A stretch of 64,000 nt of DNA, taken from NCBI RefSeq assembly GCF_002752675.1, contig NZ_CP024608.1, positions 1,426,001 to 1,490,000 of the forward strand, given 5' to 3'. Of this stretch, positions 17,404 through 26,729 are shown piece after piece. The translations under genes and the position numbers were made by a program. The DNA is from Massilia violaceinigra. GTDB taxonomy: Bacteria > Pseudomonadota > Gammaproteobacteria > Burkholderiales > Burkholderiaceae_D. Under the pieces are notes generated by a model, which made no database searches, had not been told where the DNA came from, and saw only the letters and a program-made list of their open reading frames with translations. Each line of letters begins with the position of its first letter. Within the stretch, counting starts at the first letter, position 1.

Positions 17404-19488
17404 ATGAAAAATATGATGTTAAAAAAATCGCTATATCTGTTGACCGCCTTGGCCTGTGCGTCATCGACCGCACTTGCTGTCGTGCCGACCAATAACCAGG
17501 AAGAACTGGCTTTGATCGACTTGCAGATGTCTAGCTTCGAACGGTCGCCGCCGGCGCATCCACGCTTCGTGCGCGGCGCCCAGGGAGAAAGTATTGTCGC
17601 TGCGGCCAGGGGGGGGCGCGATCCCGCCGTCAAGGTGATCGCCGACCGTATTGCACGCTGGCCCACATCACGTATCTCGACGGACGGCTTGACGGCGCTT
17701 AAGTCGGATATGACGATGGACCTGTGGAATCACGAGAAAGACAAGATGAGCCTGCATTTCGAGGCGATCGCTGAAGCAGCGTTTCTGTTTTACCTTGATC
17801 CAACCAAAGCAGCGCTTTTAGCGGATTTGCGCAGCCGGATTCAGCTTTTTGGGCCGGCAATTGTCGCCCGTGGATGTAGTGATGACATTTACTTTAGCCG
17901 TGAATACATGCGCCAGTTTGCGCTAGCCTACGATTTTGCAGGCCAGAACCTTGCATCCGGTGACGTGGTCATCATTAAAGACGTGATGAAGGCATGTGCG
18001 GCGAAATTACCTGGGTTGCTCACGACGCTGCAGAACCACCCGGATTACGCACTGGGTTTTAATGCGCTGGGGAAAATGTCGGCCGCGCTTCTGCTGGTGC
18101 GGGGCGACGCTGCCTTTGTCGATCTGTCCGCCGAAGACCATCGCAGGGCATTGAAAGCGTATATTAACCGCTTGCCGAGCTGGGGTGGGACAGATTACCT
18201 GTCCGATGGCGGCTATTCGAACGGTTCCTCCTACTTCCTGTACGATACCAGCGAGTCCGTCGCCATTTGGGATACGTTTGCGCGCGTGCTGGATTATCCG
18301 ATCTACGAAAAGCCTTACGTCAAAAATCTGCCGAACTTTCTGCTATATAACGTTCCGCCTAATTCGCCAGCGGGCGTTTTCGGCGACGGAGCTGAAGTGG
18401 ACCGTCGTGCCGGTGGCGAGACGCTGTATCTTACCTATCCAATCGTGACACGCTACACCGGTTCGGCCAATCCGGGGATCGCCACGCTGAGCCAGTGGTA
18501 TCTCAAGAAAAACAACGGTGCGGGCGACCAGGGTCGTTTGAGCTATTTGTTTAGTCCACCGGAAAGCGCGGCGAGCCCCGCCTCGCCAACGAACATACTG
18601 AGCAAGAATTTTTCCTCGGTCGGCGTGGCGGCTTTTCATACTTCTTTTAATGACGTGAACCGAGCCTCGCTATATTTCCGTAGCGGCCCAATGGGTTCGT
18701 CGAATCACGCCCACCACGATCACAACAGCTTCCTCCTCTATAACAAGGGTCAGGTCCTGGCGATGACCAGCGGCAGATACGAATCCACAACGGAATCTCA
18801 TTGGGGCGGTTACTACAAGAAGACGATGGCGCACAACGCGATTACCTACAATGACGGCCAGGGCCAGGAGCTGGTTGGCGGCTCGGAAGGTACCCGCTCG
18901 GAAAAGGGGGAGATTAGCTATTTCAACCCTAACCCTGATGCGAACGGTCTGTCGACTTCCCCGCGCGGCGTCAAGTATGACATCGTGAAGGGCAATGCGC
19001 TTAACGCCTACGGGACAGCGAATTTGTCGCGCGCCGAACGGACCATGATTTTTGTGCGTCCGTCGACGATCGTGATTTTCGATCAGCTCCGGAGCGCAAA
19101 CGCAAACAAGAAATGGGAATACAATTTGCACACGCCGGTTACGGGTAAACCGGTCGGCGACGAGTATAAGTTCGAGACGGTGCCAGGCACGAGCATGTGT
19201 GTAAAGGTAATGTCGCGCAGTCCTTTGATTCGTTCGGAAAAAAGTGGCACGGACAGCTTTGGCACGGACAGCCTGGGCAGCTTCCCTCCGAAGACGCCAG
19301 TGACCCACTTCTGGAACAAGTTCGCCTACGCGAATCCCACGCTTGACGGTCTGTTCGTCTCCGTTATCCGGCTCGATTGTTCTCCCACGCCGATTGCCAA
19401 CGTTGCCTTTTTCAGCGGGATCACCAGCGTTAATGTTGGCAATTTCGATGTATCGCTCACCGACGCTGGCGTACTGCAAGTGAAGTAA
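17404..19488 (+). CDS. Secreted heparinase II/III-family lyase
   Basis: About 694 residues, with a signal peptide (MKNMMLKKSLYLLTALACASSTALA). Residues about 60-380 form the helical toroid of polysaccharide lyases. The C-terminal half is the beta-sandwich heparinase II/III-like domain, with GSSNHAHHDHNSFLLYNKGQVLAMTSGRY and WGGYYKKTMAHNAITYNDGQGQ; the His cluster and Tyr are the usual metal and catalytic residues. It probably cleaves a uronic-acid polysaccharide (alginate, heparin-like or similar) by beta-elimination in the periplasm or outside. The start is uncertain: the frame is open to 17230, and no good ribosome site precedes 17404, 17413 or 17416. GC content is lower than that of its neighbours, hinting at transfer. 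Confidence 0.82.
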   Translation: MKNMMLKKSLYLLTALACASSTALAVVPTNNQEELALIDLQMSSFERSPPAHPRFVRGAQGESIVAAARGGRDPAVKVIADRIARWPTSRISTDGLTALKSDMTMDLWNHEKDKMSLHFEAIAEAAFLFYLDPTKAALLADLRSRIQLFGPAIVARGCSDDIYFSREYMRQFALAYDFAGQNLASGDVVIIKDVMKACAAKLPGLLTTLQNHPDYALGFNALGKMSAALLLVRGDAAFVDLSAEDHRRALKAYINRLPSWGGTDYLSDGGYSNGSSYFLYDTSESVAIWDTFARVLDYPIYEKPYVKNLPNFLLYNVPPNSPAGVFGDGAEVDRRAGGETLYLTYPIVTRYTGSANPGIATLSQWYLKKNNGAGDQGRLSYLFSPPESAASPASPTNILSKNFSSVGVAAFHTSFNDVNRASLYFRSGPMGSSNHAHHDHNSFLLYNKGQVLAMTSGRYESTTESHWGGYYKKTMAHNAITYNDGQGQELVGGSEGTRSEKGEISYFNPNPDANGLSTSPRGVKYDIVKGNALNAYGTANLSRAERTMIFVRPSTIVIFDQLRSANANKKWEYNLHTPVTGKPVGDEYKFETVPGTSMCVKVMSRSPLIRSEKSGTDSFGTDSLGSFPPKTPVTHFWNKFAYANPTLDGLFVSVIRLDCSPTPIANVAFFSGITSVNVGNFDVSLTDAGVLQVK

Positions 19489-19635
19489 GCATCTCGAACC
19501 CCGGCTTGGTCGTGTGCCCTATTGGTATGGGCACCAATGCGCGATGGGAAAACTCAAAATCGGCATAGGCTCTGCACAGCGGGAGTCACTACCCATGGTA
19601 ATCCCGCCATTTTTTGAGCGCGCTACAAGTAGAGG

Positions 19636-19785
19636 TTAAGCTGCCAGAGCAAATTTCTGTTTGAGCGTAATGACTCCCAGTGCCATATTTGGCCGGTCGT
19701 GATTGTAAGTCCATAGCCAGCGCGTAGCGAAGTCCTGAATCTGGGTTTGAGGCGCAACGGAGCGGAATGCCGGTTCAAGCTTCAT
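19636..19785 (-). pseudogene. IS3-family transposase remnant (3' end of orfB)
   Basis: Only the C-terminal end of an IS3-family integrase-type transposase remains: FATRWLWTYNHDRPNMALGVITLKQKFALAA-stop. This tail (WLWTYNxxRPNMALGGITPxQKLA) is very common in IS3 orfB. The DDE core and orfA are absent. Joined upstream (at about 19,790) to unrelated DNA. Confidence 0.75.
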
Positions 19786-19813
19786 TAGCGACTTGCTGGG
19801 TTTCGTGAACAAA

Positions 19814-19839
19814 AAAGGGCGGCTGAAAGGCCGCCCTTT
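19814..19839. terminator. Strong bidirectional hairpin terminator
   Basis: A perfect 10-bp stem, AAAGGGCGGC (19814-19823) and GCCGCCCTTT (19830-19839), with a six-base loop. A-tracts lie on the left and T-rich sequence on the right, so it can act on both strands. No intact gene abuts it. The minus-strand frame just right of it (FYMLGWEYFSTALISILRAP) resembles the tail of a lost membrane protein. Confidence 0.7.
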
Positions 19840-19946
19840 CTCTTGTTTATCGCTTCGAAGCAGGCGCTCTGAGTATCGATATGAGGGCGGTACTGAAGTA
19901 CTCCCATCCAAGCATGTAGAAGCCGGCGACGAAGGTCCTCAATGGG

Positions 19947-20008
19947 GCCATAGCGGCAGCGGCTGCAGTCCACCCTGCGGGGTCGGGCGGCGGTTGCTCC
20001 GCCTTTAT
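19947..20008. repeat. Dispersed intergenic repeat, copy 2
   Basis: Second copy of the element described at 15612-15676 (GGCTGCAGTCCAC, then CGGGGTCGGGCGGCGGTTGCTCCGCC). It lies 20-80 bases downstream of the comM stop codon. Confidence 0.5.
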
Positions 20009-20026
20009 TCGTGCGCGGGTTCACTA

Positions 20027-20627
20027 TCACGGCTCGCGCAAGCCGCGCCGTAGCTGGATCGCCTCGGAAATGTGTTCGGCAAGAATGACCGGCGCGTCGC
20101 CCAGGTCGGCAATGGTGCGCGCCACTTTCAGCACCCGGTGATACACGCGCGCCGACCAGTTCAGGTGCAGCATGGCCTTGCGCAGCAATAGTTCGCCGGA
20201 TTGGTCGAGGCGGCAATGGCGCTCAACCTCCCCCGTGATCAGCGCCTGGTTGGGCTTGCCCTGGCGCGCAAGCTGGCGCTGGTGGGCCAGCGCCACGCGC
20301 GCGGCGATCACGCTGCTCGCTTCCCCATCGGCATCGGCCAGCAGGGTGTCCGGCTGCAGCGCCGCCACTTCGATCTGGATATCGATGCGGTCGAGCAGCG
20401 GCCCGGAAATGCGGCCCTGGTAGCGCAGCACCGCGTCGCTGGTGCAATCGCACTTGCCGGACGGGTGGCCGAGAAAGCCGCACGGGCAGGGGTTCATCGC
20501 GGCAATGAGCTGGAAGCGCGCCGGAAAATCGGACTGGCGCGCCGCGCGCGAAATCGTCACCCGGCCCGATTCCATCGGCTGGCGCAGCACTTCCAGCACG
20601 CGCCGGTCGAATTCCGGCAGCTCATCG
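20027..20627 (-). pseudogene. comM: comM C-terminal fragment (interrupted by island)
   Basis: About 200 codons of the YifB/ComM Mg-chelatase-like AAA+ ATPase, beginning exactly at DELPEFDRRVLEVLRQPMESGRVTI and running to RRGLREP-stop. It holds the Cys motif NPCPCGFLGHPSGKCDC, the sensor region LLDRIDIQIEV and the C-terminal helical domain. The missing N-terminal part with Walker A is at 61,267-62,184. Together they give about 510 residues, the normal ComM length, so nothing was lost. ComM is a branch-migration helicase of natural transformation; split like this it should be inactive. A new ATG inside the island could start this piece, but without Walker A. Confidence 0.95.
20624..20627. repeat. 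Left island junction, ATCG direct repeat
   Basis: ATCG here and at 61,267-61,270 is the only sequence shared by the two junctions. Joining the flanks through one copy restores an unbroken comM frame (LFLD-ELPEF). It is the crossover sequence or a target duplication. Confidence 0.8.
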
Positions 20628-20639
20628 TCCATTATAGCT

Positions 20640-21085
20640 AGCATAATATTCGATCGGTCAGAAATTTCTTTTAAAATCAAACGCTTGTAGTCAATCTAAT
20701 GACCGCTTCATTAGTCGGGACTGGTGCCAGCCTGCGCCACACACGGGTCGCGTACATGAATCAAGCCAGATAGCTCTTTGTAGTGGTAGATCCAATAGCT
20801 ACTACGGTCTAGGATTTCGCGTGCCTCGCAGGTGACGCAGAACCCAGAGCCGCTTTGATCGAAACTTGACCGTGCCATGATGCCGGTATTGATCAGCGCT
20901 TTCCTACATTTCTAACGCAATTTTAACTCTGCGTGACTATCCGATCAAATGATCTTTCCTGTCAGATCCCCCTAAACTGTACCAAACCCGATCAAACCGG
21001 AATAAGTTTGTTGTCATTTGGAACTTCATAGTACACTTCACTTTAGATCTGCAATCTTGGAGATTTAATTTATTTGGAAGCTGAT
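20640..21085. other. Left end of island, non-coding, upstream of mad1
   Basis: About 450 bases without a supportable gene. They contain the short palindrome GCTAGC near the junction and an AT-rich run just before mad1. The mad operon promoter must lie here, but no good -35/-10 pair was identified. Confidence 0.55.
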
Positions 21086-21301
21086 ATGGACGACCGCTGG
21101 CTCTCTGTAGATGAAATTGCCGACTATCTTGGTGTTGCCAAAGACACAATTTATAGCTGGGTGACCACAAAAGGTATGCCTGGGCACAAGGTCGGACGCT
21201 TCTGGAAGTTCAAGAAAGAAGACGTGGATGCCTGGGTGCGAGAGGGCGGTGCGGCCGCCAGCAGTGATGACTTTAACGACAAGGAGCCCCGCAATGCCTA
21301 A
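21086..21301 (+). CDS. mad1: MADS helix-turn-helix protein MAD1
   Basis: A 71-residue protein of the MerR/excisionase HTH_17 type: WLSVDEIADYLGVAKDTIYSWVTTKGMPGHKVGRFWKFKKEDVDAWVRE. This is the pattern of small DNA-binding proteins that read one short site. The ATG at 21086 has GGAAG five bases upstream. The end overlaps the mad2 start by eight bases. As the first gene of the defence operon it probably controls operon expression. The assignment to MAD1 comes from the whole eight-gene order. Confidence 0.82.
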   Translation: MDDRWLSVDEIADYLGVAKDTIYSWVTTKGMPGHKVGRFWKFKKEDVDAWVREGGAAASSDDFNDKEPRNA

Positions 21302-23336
21302 GCAGCGCTCCGCACAGGATAACAATGATATGAACGACCTCGAACACGAAACCCCAGCGCCTGAGAGCGCACTCGACGAGGGCAAAGTCTTCGACTACAT
21401 CACTGGCAATCCAGTGAAGGACAGCGATAAGGAGCAAGTTCGCCAGCGCATCGCGCGCGCCATCATCCATGAGTATGGAATCGCTGCCGAAGATATGGAG
21501 CCTGACTTTAAGGTGAAGGTGTTAGGCAAGAACCGCAAGATCGATATCGCCATCTTTAAGCCTGGTCGAATGCACACAGTCGACAACCTCTACCGTGCCG
21601 TGGTGGTTGAAAAGGAGCCAAAGATCGGCACCAAGGGTGCCTATCGAATGCGCGATCCGGAAGAGGCGCGCAAAGAGTTTGATGTGCTGGAAACCGTGAT
21701 GGCCGAAGTCAATAGTTGCGACTACGGCTTGTGGACAAATGGCCTGGAGTTTTTCTTCTTTAAGAAAGAGGTCACCCGCTTTGACACTAAGTTCAAGCCC
21801 ATCGGCGATTGGCCCTTGGGCGATGACACTTTTAGCGTGGAAGGTCACTCCATGGGTCGCCTGCGTCGCGCCGACCCGGTCATGTTGCGCATTGCATTCC
21901 GCCGTTGCCACAACTACATTCACGGCAACGAAGGGATGCCCAAAGATGCTGCTTTCTGGCAGTTTCTGTACCTCATTTTTTGTAAGATGTACGACGAACA
22001 GCAACCCAACGACGCACGTCGTTTTTGGGTGGGGCCGTTCGAGCCGTTTGAACCGGCCGGTCGTGAGCAAATCCGCCTGCGCATCAAGCCGCTTTTTGAC
22101 GCGGTAAAGAAGAAGTACGGCAGTCTGTTTAAGGGCAATGAAGAGATTACATTGTCCGACCGGGCCTTGGCCTTTATTGTGTCCGAACTGGCCCGGTACG
22201 ATTTTGGCCGCACTGACGTGGACGCCAAAGGCACTGCGTACCAAGAGATCGTTGGCACGAACCTGCGCGGAGATCGCGGCCAGTACTTCACGCCGCGTGG
22301 CGCCATAAGTCTTGTGGTCAAAATGCTTGCGCCGAAGGAGCATGAGCGCGTACTTGATTCGTCCTGCGGCACGGGTGGATTCTTGGTTGAGACCCTCAAC
22401 TACCTGAACAAAGCGTTTCACGAAGAAAAGCGCATTAAGGCGGGCGACGAGAACACGGAAGAGTTCATCTCCATCCGCGACCGGCTCGCTAACTATGCAG
22501 CTAAGAACCTGTTTGGCGCTGACTTCGACCCGTTCCTGGTCCGCGCCGCACAGATGAACGTGATGATGGCGGGTAATTCATTGGGTAGTCTCTATCACAT
22601 GAATTCGCTGGAGTTCCCAGCCGGGCATTTACCCGGCGTCCAAGCTGCGAAAGAGACCATCCCGCTTGGCACCATCGATGTTTTGATGACCAATCCTCCC
22701 TTCGGCTCAGACATCCCGGTCACTGAAAAAACCATACTAGAGCAGTACGAACTGGCCCGCCGTTGGGAACGACAAGGTGAGGGTTTTGTGATGACCAACG
22801 CTATCAAACCTGCGGTGTCTCCCGAAGTGCTGTTCATCGAACGTTGTGTCAAGTGGCTTAAGCCGGGTGGCCGGGCAGGCATCGTGCTGCCTGATGGCAT
22901 CTTGGGCAATCCTGGTGATGAATTCATTCGGTATTGGATTCTTCGCCACTGCTGGGTTTTAGCCAGCATCGACCTGCCAGTAGAGTCCTTCATCGTGGAG
23001 GCGAATGTCAACATACTGACCAGCTTGCTCTTCCTGAAGCGCAAGCCCTCAGAAGTAATCCAAGCGGAAGATCTGGGCCAGAAGAAGGATTACCCCGTGT
23101 TCATGGCGGTGGCTGAAAAGGTAGGCTTTGACCGCCGTGGCAACACCCTTTATAAGCGTCACCCAGACGGTGAAGAAATTCTTGTGGATGTCAGCCATGA
23201 AGAGAAAGTGCGCATCGGTGGCGGCCTGCAAGTGCGCACGTTGCACCGCAAAGAACGCATTCTCGACGACGACCTGCCTGAAATCGCCAAGGCCTACGCA
23301 GCGTTCCGCGCTCAACATCCGGAGCCCAACAAGTGA
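21294..23336 (+). CDS. mad2: MADS N6-adenine DNA methyltransferase MAD2
   Basis: A 680-residue type I M-subunit-like methyltransferase. Residues about 15-150 form an HSDR_N_2-like domain (KIDIAIF ... VVVEKEPK, a possible PD-(D/E)XK relic). A helical N-terminal HsdM region follows, then the SAM motif DSSCGTGGFLVET at about residue 357 and the catalytic NPPF at about 466 (TNPPFGSD), giving N6-methyladenine. AAGGAG lies seven bases before the ATG. It modifies host DNA as the self mark of the system, with site choice presumably given by MAD5. The end overlaps mad3 by four bases (GTGA). Confidence 0.92.
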   Translation: MPKQRSAQDNNDMNDLEHETPAPESALDEGKVFDYITGNPVKDSDKEQVRQRIARAIIHEYGIAAEDMEPDFKVKVLGKNRKIDIAIFKPGRMHTVDNLYRAVVVEKEPKIGTKGAYRMRDPEEARKEFDVLETVMAEVNSCDYGLWTNGLEFFFFKKEVTRFDTKFKPIGDWPLGDDTFSVEGHSMGRLRRADPVMLRIAFRRCHNYIHGNEGMPKDAAFWQFLYLIFCKMYDEQQPNDARRFWVGPFEPFEPAGREQIRLRIKPLFDAVKKKYGSLFKGNEEITLSDRALAFIVSELARYDFGRTDVDAKGTAYQEIVGTNLRGDRGQYFTPRGAISLVVKMLAPKEHERVLDSSCGTGGFLVETLNYLNKAFHEEKRIKAGDENTEEFISIRDRLANYAAKNLFGADFDPFLVRAAQMNVMMAGNSLGSLYHMNSLEFPAGHLPGVQAAKETIPLGTIDVLMTNPPFGSDIPVTEKTILEQYELARRWERQGEGFVMTNAIKPAVSPEVLFIERCVKWLKPGGRAGIVLPDGILGNPGDEFIRYWILRHCWVLASIDLPVESFIVEANVNILTSLLFLKRKPSEVIQAEDLGQKKDYPVFMAVAEKVGFDRRGNTLYKRHPDGEEILVDVSHEEKVRIGGGLQVRTLHRKERILDDDLPEIAKAYAAFRAQHPEPNK

Positions 23337-24706
23337 TCACGCGACTGGAAGCCACACGCTATCGCTGCTTTGAACGCCTCGGTGTTGATGTCGGCGAGTT
23401 TCGCGTTCTCGTCGGCGCCAATGGCTCTGGCAAGACCACCCTCCTTGATTTGCCCGGTCTACTCGGCGACCTATTGGATGCCAAGTATGTAATCGATGCA
23501 TTCGTGCCGCGACGTCGCAAGTCGTCGGAGCGAAAAGCTCGCGCAAGTAGCCTAAGAGAACTAGTTTTCGCTGGTCGGGGAGATGACTTTTCCTTCGCCA
23601 TCGAGGCGAAATTGCCGGAGGCAGTTCAGTCAAGGCTCGTCGAAGGCATGTTTCAACGATTGAGTAAGGCCCAACGGCAAAAGACTCAGTCCGCGCTGGA
23701 CATCGATAAGAAGCGCTGGCCTTCACATATCAGGTACGAGCTAGGGCTTAGAGTTTCTGAAGATCGCGAACTTCATGTTGTTCAGGAGTACCTTTTCGTC
23801 TTCCCCGAGAACTTCAAACCGAGTCGCACGGAGCCCGGATACCAGGGCGTTCGCGTGGGCGAGCGGGGAAGCAAGGGTTGGCGAATGATTCTACAGCGCG
23901 AATTTGGCCAAACGGCTGAATTTACGCCAGAAGTGCCGCCGCCAGGCGCGCGAACTCGCTCCACAAAAGTCGGAATTGGCAATACCTTGCTAGCAATGCC
24001 TCGAATGCTTTTTGAATCAGAGCATGAGTTTCCCGCGTCACGTTGGTTACACAGTCTGCTCACCACTGAAACAGTGTTTCTTAATCCGGATTGGGAGGAG
24101 ATGCGGTTCGCCTGCCCGCCAGGGCAGCCGAAAACCATCACATCCGACGGTCGGAATGCGCCGTGGCTCGCGTTGGAGTTGATGCGCGAGGGCGCACCGC
24201 AAGATGCGGGTGCCGACTACCGCAGCGAGCGCTATGCCGATTGGGTTGCGCACGTGCAAACCGCGCTCCCGCAGGTAATGGACGTGGAGGTGCGCGAGCG
24301 CGAAGACGATCATCATGCCTACTTCGTTGTCAGCTACAAAGGCGATTTCCAAGTGCCATCCCCCGGCTTGTCGGACGGCACCTTGCGCATCCTTACACTG
24401 ACGCTGTTGCCCTACCTCAGCAAGCAGCCCGCTATTCTGGTGACTGAGGAGCCGGAGAACGGCATCCATCCGCGCGCCATCGAAGCCGTCTTGCAATCGC
24501 TCTCATCCATGTACGACAGCCAAGTATGGGTGTCGTCGCATTCACCCGTGGTGCTAGCCCGTGCCAAGCTGAACCAGTTGTTGTGTGCCCGGCTGGCCAA
24601 TGAAGGCGGTGTCGAGATGGTTGCTGGCACAGATCACCCTCGTTTGCAGGAGTGGCGTGGTGGCATTGATCTTGGGAGTCTATTCGCAGCGGGGGTATTG
24701 GGATGA
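23333..24706 (+). CDS. mad3: MADS AAA-family ATPase MAD3
   Basis: A 457-residue OLD/SMC-like ATPase. Walker A is GANGSGKTT (about residues 29-37). The signature region is VPSPGLSDGTLRILTLTLL, Walker B is ILVTEEPENGIHPR, and the H-loop is VWVSSHSPVVLARA. The start is a GTG overlapping the mad2 stop. Such ATPases often work with a partner of TOPRIM or nuclease type; MAD4, whose gene overlaps the end of mad3 by four bases, is the obvious candidate. The role in the MADS mechanism is not known in detail. Confidence 0.88.
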   Translation: MITRLEATRYRCFERLGVDVGEFRVLVGANGSGKTTLLDLPGLLGDLLDAKYVIDAFVPRRRKSSERKARASSLRELVFAGRGDDFSFAIEAKLPEAVQSRLVEGMFQRLSKAQRQKTQSALDIDKKRWPSHIRYELGLRVSEDRELHVVQEYLFVFPENFKPSRTEPGYQGVRVGERGSKGWRMILQREFGQTAEFTPEVPPPGARTRSTKVGIGNTLLAMPRMLFESEHEFPASRWLHSLLTTETVFLNPDWEEMRFACPPGQPKTITSDGRNAPWLALELMREGAPQDAGADYRSERYADWVAHVQTALPQVMDVEVREREDDHHAYFVVSYKGDFQVPSPGLSDGTLRILTLTLLPYLSKQPAILVTEEPENGIHPRAIEAVLQSLSSMYDSQVWVSSHSPVVLARAKLNQLLCARLANEGGVEMVAGTDHPRLQEWRGGIDLGSLFAAGVLG

Positions 24707-25359
24707 TAACCAAACGACCCTGCGTCATTTTGGTGGCCGATAGCAACATGGCAGCTACCTTCCGTGGCTACTTTAAGCGGGATGGTTGGTACCTGAGCCT
24801 CGGCTGTGCACCATTTGAAATCAATACCGATGTGGGCGCCGACCTATTAGTGGATGAAGGCGGCAATGACCCTGGCGTGTACACGAAGGGCCACGAGCTA
24901 CTGCGCCCCTACCAAAACAGCCACCATCGCGCCCTCGTGGTGCTGGATTGCGAATGGGGCGGCTCGCCTCGCAAGGACGCCATCATTGCCCATATCACGG
25001 CTAACCTAATCGCCAGCGGCTGGGCTGAGTATGCGGTCAAGGTGATTGCGATCGATCCGGAGTTGGAAAACTGGCTGTGGCAGGACAAGCCGCAGGTTGC
25101 AGACGTGCTTCGCTACAAGGGCGACAAGTCGCTGCGGCAACATCTGTCTGATAGTGGATGGTGGCCGGCTGACGCCGCTAAGCCACCGCGACCGAAAGAG
25201 GCCGCTGAGTGGGTGCTGAAGCAGACCCGGCAACCTCGTTCTTCCGCAATTTACCAAAAGCTGGCTGAGCACATATCGATTAAAGGGTGTACAGACACGG
25301 CCTTTGTCGAGCTGCATACCGCACTTCAGCAATGGTTCCCTCAGGAGGCGGCGGCATGA
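24703..25359 (+). CDS. mad4: MADS protein MAD4
   Basis: A 218-residue protein with no sure domain. The strand-like blocks VILVADSNMAATFRGYF, HRALVVLDCEWGG, VKVIAIDPELENWLW and a late helical region resemble the TOPRIM-like/DUF4276 proteins that accompany OLD-type ATPases. The acidic residues E/D in VVLDCEW and IDPELE could bind metal. This is inference from pattern only. It overlaps mad3 and mad5 by four bases each. Confidence 0.78.
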   Translation: MITKRPCVILVADSNMAATFRGYFKRDGWYLSLGCAPFEINTDVGADLLVDEGGNDPGVYTKGHELLRPYQNSHHRALVVLDCEWGGSPRKDAIIAHITANLIASGWAEYAVKVIAIDPELENWLWQDKPQVADVLRYKGDKSLRQHLSDSGWWPADAAKPPRPKEAAEWVLKQTRQPRSSAIYQKLAEHISIKGCTDTAFVELHTALQQWFPQEAAA

Positions 25360-26729
25360 GTAACCCGAATTGGAAAATTGTTCGCTCCGCTTGGCTGCAA
25401 GAAGGTGGCCGCCGACTCGATTGCAACCCGTATATGTCGGGAGCGCTGGAGGCGCGGGACACATTGAATCGATTGCCTCTGACGGAAAGACTTTCAGATG
25501 TCACAGATCGAATCTTTCATGCAGGACGAGAGGCAAGACTTTGGGTGGAAGATGCCTCGTACGGCACAGCATTTATGGGTAGCTCAGATATTCGGATGTC
25601 CGACTTTTCCGCCTTACCGTTAATCTCCAATCGGCAAGTCCGGCGAAATCCATTGTTCACCTTGCGCTCAGGGTGGACGTTGATCACCCGCTCCGGGACC
25701 ATTGGGCGGATGGCATATACAAGGCCAGACATGGATGCTATGGCGTGCTCTGAGCACGTGCTACGAGTCGCTCCCGATGCGCAACGTATTCCACCAGGCT
25801 ATCTCTATGCCTTCTTGTCTAGCCGCTATGGTGTGCCTCTAGTGGTTTCGGGGACTTACGGCGCGATCATTCAGCACATTGAGCCCGAGCACATCGCTGA
25901 ATTGCCGGTGCCGCGGTTCGAGCCAGGCTTCGAGCAAGAAGTGGGGGAAGCCATCGACGCTGCTGCGGCCGAGCGCGTTGCGGCATCTATGCATCGTCGC
26001 GCCGCGCTTGCGCTTTTCCAGGCCAAGATTGAATGGAGCCAACACACCGGCCCTGCGGCTGGTACTCCCATGGCATCGTCACTACGCGGGCGAATGGACG
26101 CCTTCCACTATTCACCGAATGTTGAGGCAGGTCGAGCCTCGTTAGCCGCCCATTGCGGTGTTCGGCTGGGCGATAAAGTGGAACGAGTCTTTGAACCCAA
26201 TCGAGGCTCTCGGCTGAAGGTCACCGACCCTGCCTTTGGCGTTCCCTTCCTGTCATCCTCTTCCGTGTTCGAGTTGAATCCCAGCGCAGAGTATTTGGTT
26301 TCGCGATCACTGACACCGCATCTAGAAGGACTATTGCTATCGGATTGCGATGTGTTGATTCCGCGTAGTGGTCAGCTTGGCGGGATCATCGGCCGTGCGG
26401 TATTGCCCTTGCCAATGAACGTCGGTCAGGCTGGAAGTGAGCACCTGGTTCGCGTTCGGTGTCATTCGCCCTCAGATGCCGGTTACCTTTGGGCTGTTTT
26501 GGCATCCGAGCCAGGGTACTGGGCGCTGATCGGTACGGCATTTGGATCATCCATTCCTAGTCTTGATTCGTCATTGGTCAGTGACCTAACCGTTCCATGG
26601 CTGCCTGAGCTGGATCGTCAAGAGATCGGATCACGTGCTGAAAAAGCGGTCGTCGCGCAGAACAAAGGCAACGAATTGGAAGCAGCAGCCGTTGCGATGC
26701 TAGAAGAAAAAATTCGGAAGGAAAGCTGA
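25356..26729 (+). CDS. mad5: MADS type I S-like specificity subunit MAD5
   Basis: A 457-residue protein built like a type I restriction S subunit: two target-recognition halves, each with the LPV/LTVP..I..A...A...R/A conserved helix pattern (ELPVPRFEPGFEQEVGEAIDAAAAERVAA and DLTVPWLPELDRQEIGSRAEKAVV), and matching ITRSGTIGR and LIPRSGQLGG strands. It should direct MAD2 to its DNA site. AGGAGG lies eight bases before the ATG at 25356, and the longer open frame upstream is rejected. The stop overlaps the mad6 start by one base. Confidence 0.88.
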   Translation: MSNPNWKIVRSAWLQEGGRRLDCNPYMSGALEARDTLNRLPLTERLSDVTDRIFHAGREARLWVEDASYGTAFMGSSDIRMSDFSALPLISNRQVRRNPLFTLRSGWTLITRSGTIGRMAYTRPDMDAMACSEHVLRVAPDAQRIPPGYLYAFLSSRYGVPLVVSGTYGAIIQHIEPEHIAELPVPRFEPGFEQEVGEAIDAAAAERVAASMHRRAALALFQAKIEWSQHTGPAAGTPMASSLRGRMDAFHYSPNVEAGRASLAAHCGVRLGDKVERVFEPNRGSRLKVTDPAFGVPFLSSSSVFELNPSAEYLVSRSLTPHLEGLLLSDCDVLIPRSGQLGGIIGRAVLPLPMNVGQAGSEHLVRVRCHSPSDAGYLWAVLASEPGYWALIGTAFGSSIPSLDSSLVSDLTVPWLPELDRQEIGSRAEKAVVAQNKGNELEAAAVAMLEEKIRKES

